This document shows, piece after piece, positions 12,024 to 23,176 of a stretch of 64,000 nucleotides of DNA. Within the stretch, counting starts at the first letter, position 1; each line of letters begins with the position of its first letter. The notes under the pieces are model-generated. The model was given only the letters and a program-made list of their open reading frames with translations. It was not told the origin of the DNA and ran no database searches. This DNA is from Hyparrhenia diplandra (Eukaryota; Streptophyta; Magnoliopsida; Poales; Poaceae). A program made the translations under genes and the position numbers. Location of the stretch: positions 124,001-188,000 of the forward strand of contig JADLZK010010462.1 in assembly GCA_015847255.1 (NCBI GenBank), written 5' to 3'.

Positions 12024-13640
12024 GTATGCACCAGCAGTACGTACTGACCATCTGGAATCTGTACTTCCTGTGTGTGGTAGAGCCAATGTACTCAAGGAAG
12101 GGCACACCAGTACGGCAGTACCTCAGATTGCTCCTCAGCATGAGACCCAAGGAATTTGACGTCTCAGCGTGGTAGATCTATCTCCTCAAGCACATCGTAC
12201 ACGCTTGCATATGCATCAATGCATGCAATGGACCTTATAATTTGCTATAGTGCTGATCAAGCGTGTTCTTGTGATCAGTGGGCCGGGTTGAACGATCATG
12301 TCGATTGTTGATTGGCTGGTTTATCATGTCTGAATCTGTTGGTCATTAACAACGAAAGCAGGTTGCATGTATATGGACTCATGCAGTCATGCCATGTTGC
12401 CGATCGAACAACGTATATACTGGGAGTATATGCATGGATCAGTACTACTCCTGATTCAATGAACCGACTTGCAGATTCCAATTCCATCAGCAAATGATGA
12501 TCACACACATCGATCGGGAAACTAGTTATTGGTACAAGGTACCGGTGCAAGTAACTACACTCTAGAGCTACTACATACTGTGGGTCGGGGCATATGGATG
12601 AGTTCAGTGTTGTACGTTCACCGAACCAATACAATGCAAGAACCAGAATGGCAGAATCCAATGCAAGGAACTACATTTCTCCTGAGAGAACTAAATTGTG
12701 ATCATGTTGACAGTGGCATGGTACTTATTACGACGCTAGCTACCAGGGTACCACCAACGATTTGAAACAAGAAAGTGAGATTTGTGTACTTCATAATGAA
12801 GAAAAAAAAAAAAAACATCGATATCGCAGTCAACAAAGCAATCCTGAGAATCAGAGAAACTCATGTAGCCTGATGCGAAGCAAGCGCGAAATGATGGAGA
12901 GACAAGGGTCCCGGCCGCATCGATCGATCGCATTCGGATTCATATATTCGTAGCTGGATATTGAGGCAGAAAACAGCAGGACGATCGATCGACGTTGGGC
13001 CTACACCTACACTACAGCCAGATGCCGGATCACTTCACTACAATAACGAGTGGACTGGTCAAAATGGATCGGACCACAATGCATGTGTGAATCTCTTGGA
13101 GTGATATATTTTGGTTTCTCGACAGGCATGACGATCCAGATTCATTTAACTTTTTTTGCACCAGCGCAGACCACCAGATGATATATCCGTGTGACGTGTG
13201 GAGACTAGGGATCCATAAAAACGATGTGTGAACATACGTGGGTAAGTGTTGCAACAATGTCAGTTTTCATGGTGTGGCAAAATGTGAACGTGTCTCGGAA
13301 AATATATATATACAGTACACTTTTGTTTCTCACTCACATAAAAGGATCATTATTCCAGTTTACATATCTTCACAGTACAGTACATACATATATGCATGGT
13401 GAACAAGAATGCAAGCATGTAGGAAAAAAACATTTTTGTACTTAGTATTAGTATATACTCCCTCCGTATCACAAATAGATGAGTTTTTAGAAAAGGGTTC
13501 GGTCAAACATTAGGAATATAAATCATGAATAAATTTTAAGTTGTTGAGTTTAGAAATATGAAAATCATATCAATAGATTTGTCTTGAAAATTACTTTCAT
13601 AAAAATATACATATATAACTTTGTAATAATTATTTTTATA

Positions 13641-13664
13641 TTTTTGAAGGAATCAGTGGGAAAC

Positions 13665-13697
<33 letters not shown>

Positions 13698-14083
13698 GAT
13701 CTTTTTTCATTAATAAGGAAAAGTAATAGAACAGGTGCACGAGAGGTGCTTACAAATTTTTGGAGCACACATGCTCAAAAAAATAAAAGGAAGAAATTAA
13801 GGTATTGTCTCTAAGAAAATTTTTTAAAGAACCTGCAAGGTTGGGTTTGGCCTTGATACAAATCAATCCAATCTGCTCCTTGAAATGATTTCTCCAATTT
13901 GCATATGTACATTGCTTATTGTCAAAGACCAGATCATTTCTGGCATTCCAAATTGACCAACAAGCCGTAATTACCACTTCTCTGAAGAAACTAGCACCAA
14001 AGTCTAGCCTTGCTTGAATAACCATGTCGAGAGGTGGCAGAGAAAGATCCCAGTTGATGCCCAGGACAATCCAGCAAGCCTGA
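13641..14083 (-). mobile_element. 5'-truncated L1-type LINE insertion with 17-bp target-site duplication
   Basis: The insert is flanked by identical 17-bp copies of TAATAATTATTTTTATA (13624-13640 and 14084-14100). On the minus strand it encodes the extreme C-terminal part of a plant LINE polyprotein: ACWSIWNARNDLVFDNK and WRNHFKEQIGLICIKAKP are typical of the region after the reverse transcriptase and zinc-knuckle part. The element's 3' end is at the left (short poly-T on +, TTTTTGAAGG) and holds a (CA)n run at 13667-13695. The 5' truncation and long duplication are hallmarks of target-primed reverse transcription. Confidence 0.85.
13667..13695. repeat. (CA)n microsatellite
   Basis: About 14 CA dinucleotides lie inside the 3' part of the LINE fragment, so the run probably came with or expanded within that insertion. 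Confidence 0.9.
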
Positions 14084-14160
14084 TAATAATTATTTTTATA
14101 GAAAAAAGAAGTCAAAGCCAGACTTTGAAGACCGTGTCACTGTTCTAAAAGCCCATCTAA

Positions 14161-15955
14161 TTGTGATATAGAGTGAGTATATAAACTCTACTGTCATATA
14201 TTCATTCACTCTTCATAGTAATTGTAGTTCCGACAAGCCCATCATCAATGTCCCGTACGTGCCAGCAACAGCCTCATCGTTTAGCAGAAGTTTATAGAAT
14301 TGAGCTGAGCAAGCAGCCAAAATCCGAGGGCAAAGCAAACCAATGACTCGTGGCTGGCGCAGCTCACATCCCTATCGTCGTTCCTCTCGTTGCAGGCAGA
14401 ATGCCCTCAGCTAGCAACGATGGCTTCTTGCATTGGCTACTATCCCATTTGGCAGCAGCCGGCGCCCGGCGGGCCCGACGCCGGACAAGGACGTGGGCGC
14501 TAGCTGCTGGCAGTCACGCTGCCGCGTCTCGGCAAGGCAAGGGCTTGCTTTCTTCGTCCACCAGCCGCGTTCGCGTTCGTCCGCGCCGCGCGTGCATGCA
14601 CAGGGCCACAGCCACATCGAGATCGATCCGCGCTTCGCTTCGGTCACGCCACACGCGGACGGACACGCATTAAATTATTGGCGCACCGGGAACGGAGGCT
14701 GGCGCCGAGGGCGAGGGCGGACCCCAGCAGGCTCCATGATTGGAGGGCCCTGCCGGGCACGGGCAGGGATCGCGGCGCGCCGCGTGCCGTCCGGTGGATC
14801 TCGCGTCGTCCTGAGAGCGATCCAGAGGCGAGGCTGCCAGCCATGTAGGCGGGCATGGCAAGGCTCGCCTCGGCGCGCGCCTCGCAGCAGCGGCAGGCGG
14901 CTATAGCTGTGTTTCGGCTCTCCTGATCGACGCTTGCTTGTTGCCCGTGGAGTGACGGCTCCGTGCTCTCTTCCTTGCGGCAACCGGTTTTCGCGGTGCA
15001 TCGATCGGCCTCCACCATGATCCAGTTGGTCCAGCACCACGAGGACGGCGACGACGACGACCCCCGGTCGCATTCTGATGGATCAATCGATCGGGGAACC
15101 AGCGGAAAAGGCAACAACCGCGCGCGCGTCACCTGCGGGGCCTCGCCGTGCCCGGGTGTCCGACTGCGATTTGCTCGGCCCGCCTTCGTCCTGTCCGAAT
15201 CCAAATCCACACACCAGTTTAGGACCAGGAGTAGTAGCTACCGGCCTAGCAGCCTGCTCGATCATCTGCTGTGATCGTGGATTGTCCACGCGCCACCCGG
15301 AGTCCTGCCGTGGAGACCTGGAGACTGAGTGTGTTCCCGGCCGATTGGCTAGCTGCTGGTTATTGGTGGATCCAGTTGATTGATTGGCTGAGGGCATTCG
15401 TACAATCATTTGCGTCCCTCATGATACTCGCAACGACATTCTTCCCTGTGTATGTATTCGTACGAGAACTGATCAATGTGTCATGGAAACTTAAAATGGC
15501 AAATAAACCTTTTGCTTCGGCAGATACATTGTTACATTGGAGTACTACAAAGTAGGTGATGAAAGGTCGCAGCTCCAGTCTATCTAGAATCACATATATA
15601 TACTACGTACTATGTATTTTGCAAAATATCTGTTTGCAAACAATAATTGTTTGTGATGGATCGATGACATAGGACTGACAGTTGAATAGCCCTCTAGTAA
15701 ATTAACATTTGGATTGTTCACATCTGTCCTCTATCATTGTGAAAGATAATCTAGAGCTAACCGGAAAATTCATCTAAATTACCAACACTTTCCATTACTA
15801 AAAACAAAAATTAACAAGTTATTAGTTCTACATCTAACTTACCTAGATCTGCATAAAAATACCCTGATGTGGATTCCAACATGGATAACATTACCACTAC
15901 TTCTACCATTATAAATGCTTTAGTTGAAAGGCTACCTCAAAATAACATAAAAGAA
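14161..15955. other. intergenic DNA with a GC-rich island (about 14350-15370)
   Basis: The GC-rich stretch has several overlapping open frames on both strands (for example minus 15210-14644). None shows a domain, a start context or a splice pattern that I can support. Open frames are expected by chance in such GC-rich DNA. It could be a decayed gene or regulatory region; I assign no function. Confidence 0.35.
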
Positions 15956-15959
15956 AGGG

Positions 15960-16105
15960 CAGACTCATGCCAGGCGGCTCCCACTTGAGTGAGGTTCTGG
16001 GGAATGGTTTAACTGAGGCACAACCTTACCCCTACAAATAAGCATAGAGACGGCGTCGAACCTAGGACCTGGTGCTCGATGGGTGAGCTGCTTCTTACCA
16101 ATATA
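15960..16105 (-). mobile_element. tRNA-derived SINE
   Basis: On the minus strand the sequence contains GGTTCGACGCC (16062-16052), an exact match to the RNA polymerase III B-box consensus, preceded by CACCAGGTCCTA and a GTAAGAAGCAGCTC segment that resembles a tRNA 5' half with a weak A box. Such tRNA-like heads mark plant SINEs. The body runs to about 15960. No coding content. Confidence 0.55.
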
Positions 16106-16764
16106 GCATAATGTGTTTCACAATACGGACCAATGTATGCATTCACGCATGAACTGAATATATATATCTCAATTGTTTGACAATCAAACAAGTGTTTCTT
16201 TACTTAAAAAAAGTAATTCATTTTATTTCATGAAAATAAGTTATGTATATACGTTGTTGCTTTGGATAAATCTATACAAGTGAACATAGCAAGGAAAGCC
16301 TTCGAGGTACTAAGCAAGGGTGAAGGACAAGCGGACGGTTTGGCGACTAAAGAACCTAGCTAAGGTGAAGAAGAAAGTACTTTCATTTTGTGTGAGCTTG
16401 ATCAAACCATGTTGGTCACATTCAAGTGAAGAATAAAAACCTAGATGTCTTATGAAAAGAGTGACATGATATATTTGGAACCAACTCATCACATTCATGA
16501 AATGAAATAAAGTCACTAGCTCAAGATGGCTATGCTCAAGGAGAAAATCAAGTTGACATGATGGACACGCTCACTTGATAAAGGTTGACAGATATGGCAT
16601 TTCGGTTCAAAGGAGTTCACTCAACACCCCAAATCTATTTTCATTTAACCTTGAGTTAATAATTATGGTGTACTATTAAAAGGGATACATCATGTTGATA
16701 GATAATTCTACATACATATAAATGGTGATACGTCATGTTGATAGATAATTCTCGTATAGGAAAA

Positions 16765-17005
16765 AGAAGTCATTTCGGACAAGGTTTGGGTCAAACATTG
16801 GGAATATAAATCATGGATAGCTTTTAAGTTGTTGAGTTTGGAAATGTGAGAATCGTATCAATAGATTTGCCTTGAAAATTACTTTCATAAAAATATACAT
16901 ATGTAACTTTTGAATAAATATTTTTATAGAAAATAGAAATCAAAGTTGTGATTTGGAGATCATGTTGTTGTCCTAAACAACATCCTTTTTTTCTATACGG
17001 TGTAA
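16765..17005. repeat. Stowaway-like non-coding repeat, copy 2
   Basis: This stretch matches the repeat at 13456-14160 over nearly its whole length: TCAAACATTGGGAATATAAA, then TTGTTGAGTTTGGAAATGTG, then TTTCATAAAAATATACATAT, and further on the post-LINE part near 16930-16990. It lacks the LINE, so it preserves the unsplit state. Confidence 0.6.
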
Positions 17006-18494
17006 GTGCTCAAGGCAACCCATGTGAAGAATGAGTGTTTTGAGAGACAAAATGCTAACTTGCTTTTGTTGGGATAACAATACATATGGTATTGTACGGA
17101 CGTGTCCGATATGTGCTCGTGTCACACAAATCTTTCTTTTGTGCACCGGTACCGTGTGAAAGACCCGGTAGCACTGGTAAGCTTATTTCGTTCAAAACCT
17201 AGTTGGTCTTTGGCAGTAGTACCCGGTCACTATTGGGGCACTACAGGTCGACACGTCTAGTATTCCAACGGCTAGTTTTCCAAAAGGGTTATACCCCCCA
17301 CCCCACCCCCCAAGCCTCCACCTTTGGAGGTTGCAAATTATACTAACTCTCTCATACATTTCTAAGCTTTGAGAACCCCTCTAACCCTCTCTTAGTGCAA
17401 AAGTGCAAAATCATTTTGTGGTTTGAGTGAGATTTAGAATTGAGAACTAGCCACCTTTTGATCACTTGTGCATATTGTAGATCTCGTGATTCACATTTGT
17501 TACTCTTGCACTCTTTGGTCCTAGACGGCTAGGCGTCACTAGAGATTTTAATGTGCCTTGGAAAGTTTGTATCAGTCGATTCAGCCACCACAAGGGTTAG
17601 ACGGAAAGTGGCGTCTAGATGAATATAGAAAGGTGATTCGCTCCTTTGAAGATCCACAACCTCGCCTCATCTTTGATTTTCTAAAATATGACAAAAATTG
17701 AAGATCCATAACCTCTCCTCTTTCATTCCTTCCTCGATTTCCCAAAGATACTAGTATGATGGAGGGACCATAGTCCTTTCCTGCTCATACTCGACACATT
17801 TGGCATTGTCGTCCACCACTTATCCAACGCCTCACTCGGTGGCCATGCACTCGGATGCAAGTTGTAGTTTTGTGCTAGGTGGTGATTTCTCTCCACGGTC
17901 ACTTACTTGCAATCCCTGGAAAGGTGCAGACATGTCTCCGCATGAAGCATACATAGAGGGCAGGTTCCTTAGTTTGGCCACCTCTAAGCTTTAATCTGTT
18001 GGCGGTCCAAATTCGGTTTTGAATCGGCCCAGTAGTGGATGCACGATCGGGGACAGGGAGGTGATTTAATGGTGATTTTTTATTTTTGCTACAGTAGTTA
18101 GGACTGATTAGCTGCATTTAGGGGGGGCTGCCAGCCTAGGATTTCCAGCTAAGTGTTTCAAAGTTGGTCTAAGTTGTGCCCATAAACTGGACACGATAAG
18201 CAGAGGATGTTGTGTATTCTCCATTCTCCTCAAATTTCTAAGCAAGGCTATATGTCATGCTCGTTCTCGCCTGGAGTACATATGTTTTTGGTTCATGTAT
18301 CGCTCTCATACCTCTGAAAGTTCCACACCCTTGGTAAACGAAGGTTTTATGACAACAACATGGCTACCAAACCTAGATGAGGAATTTTGATGTGTAGCAG
18401 GGTGTGCTGGCAGCCTAGTTAACCAACAACACATGGTGATACAAGACCTCGTTGTCCCTTAACGGGCTCATGACATGTCAATAGCTAGCTAGCG

Positions 18495-18525
<31 letters not shown>

Positions 18526-19463
18526 CTCAAACGATGTTATTCAGCTCGACGGTGATGGAGTATGTATTAGAAGTAGAAGCATCCCTTGGCAATGTTTTGA
18601 CTATAATGCATGCATCATTTTCCAGTTGCTAGCTAGTTAGCCCTCTGTCTCAAATTGCAAGTCATTACAATGATTTTGGAGAGTGAAAGCTTGTCAATTT
18701 TGACTAAATTTATATGACAAGATAATAGCATTCATGATGCCAACTAAGTATCATTAGATTCTTCATTAATTGTATTTTCATAATATATCTATTTGATATC
18801 ACTAATATTTGTAGTTTTTTCTATATTTTTTTGTCAAACTTGAGATGCTTTGTCTCTCTAATATTTTTAGAATGACTTACAATTTTGAATAGAGGAATAG
18901 GCCGTTAGGTTATTTATTAAATCACATAGCCCAATCATCAGCAGTTAATCATGCATGTGAACAAGAGAACAAAAACATGTATGGGATGCTTGTCGGTTAA
19001 GCTGCAAGCGGAGGCAGAGTTTGGCTAAGGAACGTCAAGCGGCCGTGTCCGGCCGTCATTGCGGTGTGAACCGTAAGAAACAACAATGCAACAACCAACC
19101 CTGCTGACTTACTACTACGGTGATGAGTCCTCTTCGTTGCGTTGCATTGCGTTGCTTGGATCGGCTAGAGCGGATCGCAGGAGCGACGAATTTTTGTTTT
19201 ACCGGCGGTCTCTTCAGCTGTCACAGCTTCGCCTCCGGAGATCGTGTCGCGAGGAGCTGGGCGAGGTAGCTTTCCCGCCGGCCGTGCTCGCGTGAATTTC
19301 AATTTTACCCTGTTGCCATATATGCCACGCTCTGTATTTTACCGATCAGGCCAGCCGGGCGCCGGCTGTATCATTGATATCATGATCAGATCAACACAAT
19401 GATTGGAGGTATTGTAGCAAAAAGAACACGAGAAAAATAATAATGGTGTTCGTTGCTACGGTG
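17006..19463. other. intergenic DNA, no gene seen
   Basis: No coding region is supported. The piece at about 17080-17700 (CACCGGTACCGTGTGAAAGA, later a stretch rich in CTTTGAG and GTGCAAAAG) has the look of an old LTR or related retroelement remnant, but I cannot assign it. A (CT)n microsatellite sits at about 18492-18521. Confidence 0.35.
18492..18521. repeat. (CT)n microsatellite
   Basis: About 14-15 CT dinucleotides in an otherwise mixed sequence. Confidence 0.9.
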
Positions 19464-19465
19464 AC

Positions 19466-19791
19466 TAAGGCCACGTTTGGCGGGGGCTTCTCCGGCCGCT
19501 TCGGGGAGCCGTTTAGAGTTATTTTTACGCCAAACGGGGTAAAATAAAACAGTTGAAGCCCCTAAAAACGTGCCCTCACAGAGTTTTGGGGTGAGAAGGA
19601 GCCAAAAATAGTAGCTTCTCCCAGCTCTACCCCGTCCCCACGTGGCGTTACGTGAGAGCATGTTTGAAGGAAGGAGCTGTTTTGCCAAATGATTTATCAA
19701 AACAGCTCGAGCTTCACCGATAAAGTTGTTTAGGAGCCGAAGCAACAAAAACGGATTCACTTGTGAAGTGAAGCCGTGCCAACGGGGACCT
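19466..19791. mobile_element. Tourist-like MITE (TAA target site)
   Basis: The left end reads TAA then GGCCACGTTTGGC, the right end GCCAACGGGGACC then TAA. The termini are imperfect inverted repeats and the flanking TAA pair fits PIF/Harbinger insertion. The interior is rich in GAAGC and GCTTC motifs and is non-coding. Confidence 0.65.
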
Positions 19792-20123
19792 AAGGGGGCG
19801 TCTCAATGGTGATCAAATATTTAGCGAGGAGGAATTTATGGCTATGAGATCACTTTTCAAATAGCTAGCTATATGAGGTATAAAAATAATAAAAAAAGTA
19901 ACACGTTCATTGGCTATCGAGGAGAGAGGCCAAATAGCTAGAATAACTAATAAATATCTAATCTAGCTCAATCTCCTAAAAACATCTCTCTCACATAACT
20001 CTCAACTATAGTGTTTATTTTTTCTTATTTATATGTCTCATCTAGCTAGCTATTTGTAAATTGTCATTGATAGCCAATAGGATTCCTCCTAGCTAGCGAT
20101 TTGGTAACTATTGGAGACGCCCT
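19792..20123. mobile_element. second Tourist-like MITE, directly adjacent
   Basis: Immediately after the previous element, GGGCGTCTCAATGGTGATCA opens a new one that ends with CTATTGGAGACGCCC followed by TAA. The two ends are inverted repeats of each other, including an internal TAGCGAGGAGGAAT / ATTCCTCCTAGCTAGC pair. Two extra G bases on the left blur the exact start. Non-coding. Confidence 0.65.
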
Positions 20124-21407
20124 AAGCGAGGCTGCACGGTTTGTTATGTTATTCGGTGTGGTAATAGAGTGACACGTGGCAACACGTGCGGCGCCAGGCG
20201 GACATGTGTTCCTGCTTCTAGCTGGCTAGTCCTACTTTAAGTTAGCTATATAGGTATATAGCAGCCGAGCAGTTGATCATTCCAAAAGGCAACGCCGATA
20301 TAGGATCCAATCCTGGCTCGCTCTCGCATATATGGAGCACAATTGCGACGACGTCGATATATATGTACAGTAGTATTTAGTAGGGCGTGCATATATATAT
20401 TTATGCTGGAGATGTACACTGCTAGTATATACTCTCAAGCGTGTGCGTGTATCTTGCTCCAACAATGATATATACTGTAGAAAACATGTATTATATTGTT
20501 TTTTTAGACAAAGGATGTATTATATTATTATTATTATTGAAGTAGAAATTTCGGTAGCATATTACGTATAGTTTTCTCGTTCCTTAGGCAAGTATACTGC
20601 CTGCTTAGGGATAAGCTATCGTCGTCTGAGGGTATGATATGTATTATACACGTTCGAGAAAAAATGATATGTATTATACGGAGTATGATGAGTTTCGTCG
20701 TGCACTCCGATCCAGAGCCAATTTGGCAACATGCATGTACCAGCTGGTGGTCTATCTAGCTTAGGTAGCTGCCTAGCTCTCGCTCGCTTGGCGCTACTGG
20801 GGCACACTGGGACTCACGAGTGAGAGATTCCTCTTCGATCCCTCCTCTCCGACCGGCTGTGCCCCCCACAGCGCGCGCGGTTGGAAACTTGTATCCTCGC
20901 CAGATGATCCAAAGAATAAGCACAAAGTGGCTACGCCATGCATATGCAAATTAGCGTGTCTCCACAGAACGGTGGCGACGTCGACGGCAACGGCAACGGC
21001 AACGTCGACATCGATCAGCAACTAACACACTAGCTACTAGCTAGCAGCTATCGATCTTAGGGTAACTTTCGCACAACAGGCCGGGGGCTGCGTGTGGATG
21101 CATGGTTGCTCCTCTCTTGCTAGTACAAGTTGGTTCGATTTCCACACGGCCGGTCGGGGCTGGGTCGGGGTAAGAATCCATCGGAGTCGGAGTCCGACGG
21201 ATGGCTCCAGCTTGCTCACGCGTATATTGTCCAGCTGGTTCTTGGAATATATGGCTCATCCGTGTATCCTGTAGCCGGCCTGTAGTAGGTGTGTGCAGCA
21301 TGTGTGAGAAGGGAAGAATGGGAGTCCGTGGATCAAGGAAATACTCGGAACTGCCTGGTCCTGGACGACGACGGAAACAGGCCACAGCCAGCACCGTAGC
21401 ACGGGTT
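20124..21407. other. intergenic DNA, no gene seen
   Basis: No supported gene. It contains the LINE footprint listed at 20634-20679 and a short GGCAAC repeat near 20985-21005. Confidence 0.4.
20634..20679 (+). mobile_element. 14-bp LINE tail footprint between 16-bp target-site duplications
   Basis: Two identical copies of ATGATATGTATTATAC (20634-20649 and 20664-20679) flank only ACGTTCGAGAAAAA (20650-20663). The insert is the 3' extremity of grass LINEs (GTTCGAG plus poly-A), so this looks like a retrotransposition event that aborted after copying a few bases. Confidence 0.7.
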
Positions 21408-21416
21408 CCTGCACAC

Positions 21417-22048
21417 TGTGTTTTTTTACCGACCGGACCTAGGAAACCGCCGGGGTCCGAAACGGTAAACCGGTCCGTTACGGGTAAACCGACGGACGGA
21501 CGGTTTGAAATTTGAATTCAACCGAATTCAAACTGCGCCGACCAACGGTAAAAACCGTAAAACGGGCGGTTTGAATTTATACCGCCGGTTTGAGCGGTTT
21601 GAGCGGTTTGAGCAGTTTGAGCGGTTTTTCAAAATTCAAAATGTAATTTTTTTTTATAAAATGCTAAAAAATTCTAAAAATACTTCATGATTTGTAGAAT
21701 CCAATGATGTCAAAATTACTTAAATTTGAGTGTGTTTAGTATGTTTTTTCGACCTTCATGATTTAATGGGCCTTAATGGGCCGGCTGTGTATTTTTTTTT
21801 TTTTTTTTTTTCAAACTTAGATTTGAAATTTTTTATACCAAACCAACTCCAATTTGACAAATTTTTACACCCTTGGCTTCTATAAATCACTTAACTATTT
21901 TACAGAATTTTTTCAACGATTTTTTTTTCAAATTTTAAATTTTGAATTTGCCTTCTTTTATCCGGTCCGGTTACGCAGAACCGGACCGCCCGTATAAACG
22001 GTAACCGCGGTTTACCGCGGTAAACCGTCCGGTAGAAAAAAAACGCAG
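21417..22048. mobile_element. Mutator-like MITE (MULE type) with 9-bp target-site duplication
   Basis: The 632-bp element is flanked by identical CCTGCACAC at 21408-21416 and 22049-22057. Its ends are inverted repeats: TGTGTTTTTTTACCGACCGG on the left and the complement of CCGGTAGAAAAAAAACGCAG on the right. Both arms are rich in ACCGG/GGTTTACCG motifs, the centre is AT-rich with poly-T runs (21791-21811), and a GAGCGGTTT unit repeats at about 21591-21628. It has no coding capacity. A 9-bp duplication is characteristic of the Mutator superfamily. Confidence 0.75.
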
Positions 22049-22057
22049 CCTGCACAC

Positions 22058-23176
22058 CGATGGGCGCTCGATCCTCCTGTTGCCTTGGGCCGTGCGTCCG
22101 TGCCTGTGATGTCAGTCGAGTGAGGTCAGGCCTGGACTGCCTGCATGCCCGATCGATCCATCGATCACGTCCGATATGGCCCAGTCCATCGAGGCATCAT
22201 CCAAAATCTTTCTATTCTGCTAAAAAAAATAATCAATAATAATAGGCATAATAATATGCATTAAATCAGGGGCGTCTTGTTTTGTTCGCCCGCGATGGCC
22301 ACCATGGCCCATCATTACGCAGGTCGAGGGCGAGACATCAGGCCCTAAACTAAATTCAGCCCTCTACTAATTGGGCTCAATTTTAGGCACTTGCGAAGAA
22401 TACGCGCTTGGGCTAATCTGGGCTACACTGTATACATTGCTCCGTCATTACGCACCAGCCCTCCCAAATCTTCGTCTGGATCAAAAGGAAGGCCCGTTTT
22501 AGGCAGTTACAAAGAGACGGGCTGTGCTGGCTGCATTGCTCCGTCCAGCTAGACGTGCTGGCCCAAAATCAAAACGTTTTCAACCTTTCCGTCGTTGCCG
22601 CGTCATCGGGACGGATGACCCTTATCACGTCGCGGTTGACGTGCGACGCGCTGATTGGAAGGCGCAAATCCCTCTCATCTGGCGAAACCGGCGGCGCCCA
22701 CACGGCCACACCGCCGCCTCCCGCCACCACCACACCCGCCAAGCAAGCAAGCAACACCGTCAAAATCAGGCGGACGACTACTAGCACTACTAGCACACAG
22801 CAGGGCAACTGATCGAGGGAAAAAAACTAGCGGCGGCCGGAGAGGAAAGAGAGACCTTGCTTGCGCCGCTGGTCTCCATCCATCCATTTCTTTTGTCTTC
22901 TACCTTCTCTGGCATTAGTAGGAGTATTTGCCTTGCTTATTTACCCCTCCCTCCTCTCCTCTCCTCCACTCCACAACGTCCGTCCGTCCGTCCGTCCGTT
23001 TCGTCCAGATCATCAGAACCAAATGGCGGAATAATCTATTCCGAGTTGTCGTAGTAAACAAAAACAAAGTATCTTCTCTGTCTTCGTGCGGTGTGCCTGC
23101 CGGTCGGCCATCTCCAGCTGCTCGTTCCTTCTTCCCGTCTCCTCCCTCCTCTTCTTCTAGTTCTAGTGTTCGATTC
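22058..23176 (+). promoter_or_regulatory. upstream region and probable 5' UTR of the CPBP protease gene
   Basis: No separate gene is supported. The last 350 bases are pyrimidine-rich (CTCCCTCCTCTCCTCTCC near 22950) and include a (GTCC)n run at about 22979-22999, both common in grass 5' leaders. I could not fix a transcription start. Confidence 0.4.

Larger units (their letters stand above)
8761..13455. other. gene-poor AT-rich intergenic DNA
   Basis: Apart from the small elements listed separately (MITE at 9823, LINE tail near 12000), I see no gene here. Short ORFs on both strands have no recognisable domains and no codon bias. A moderately GC-rich piece at about 11340-11880 carries open frames without similarity to anything I know. 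Confidence 0.5.
13456..14160. repeat. Stowaway-like non-coding repeat, copy 1, split by a LINE
   Basis: The left part (13456-13640) begins CTCCCTCCGTATCAC, a typical Stowaway-type start, and contains TCGGTCAAACATTAGGAAT. The right part resumes at 14101 (GAAAAAAGAAGTCAAAG) and continues to about 14160. A second uninterrupted copy of the same family at about 16765-17000 shows that both parts belong together. It is non-coding. Confidence 0.6.

Noticed and set aside
11463..12150. Minus-strand and plus-strand ORFs around 11.5-12.1 kb
   Set aside because: No similarity recognised, no start context, overlapping frames on both strands.
14350..15390. Long overlapping ORFs on both strands (for example minus 15210-14644)
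   Set aside because: GC-rich DNA yields such frames by chance; no domain, no consistent codon bias, no splice structure.
17080..17700. Possible solo LTR
   Set aside because: Sequence style suggests a retroelement, but I could not find TG...CA ends or a flanking duplication, so it is only mentioned as unassigned.
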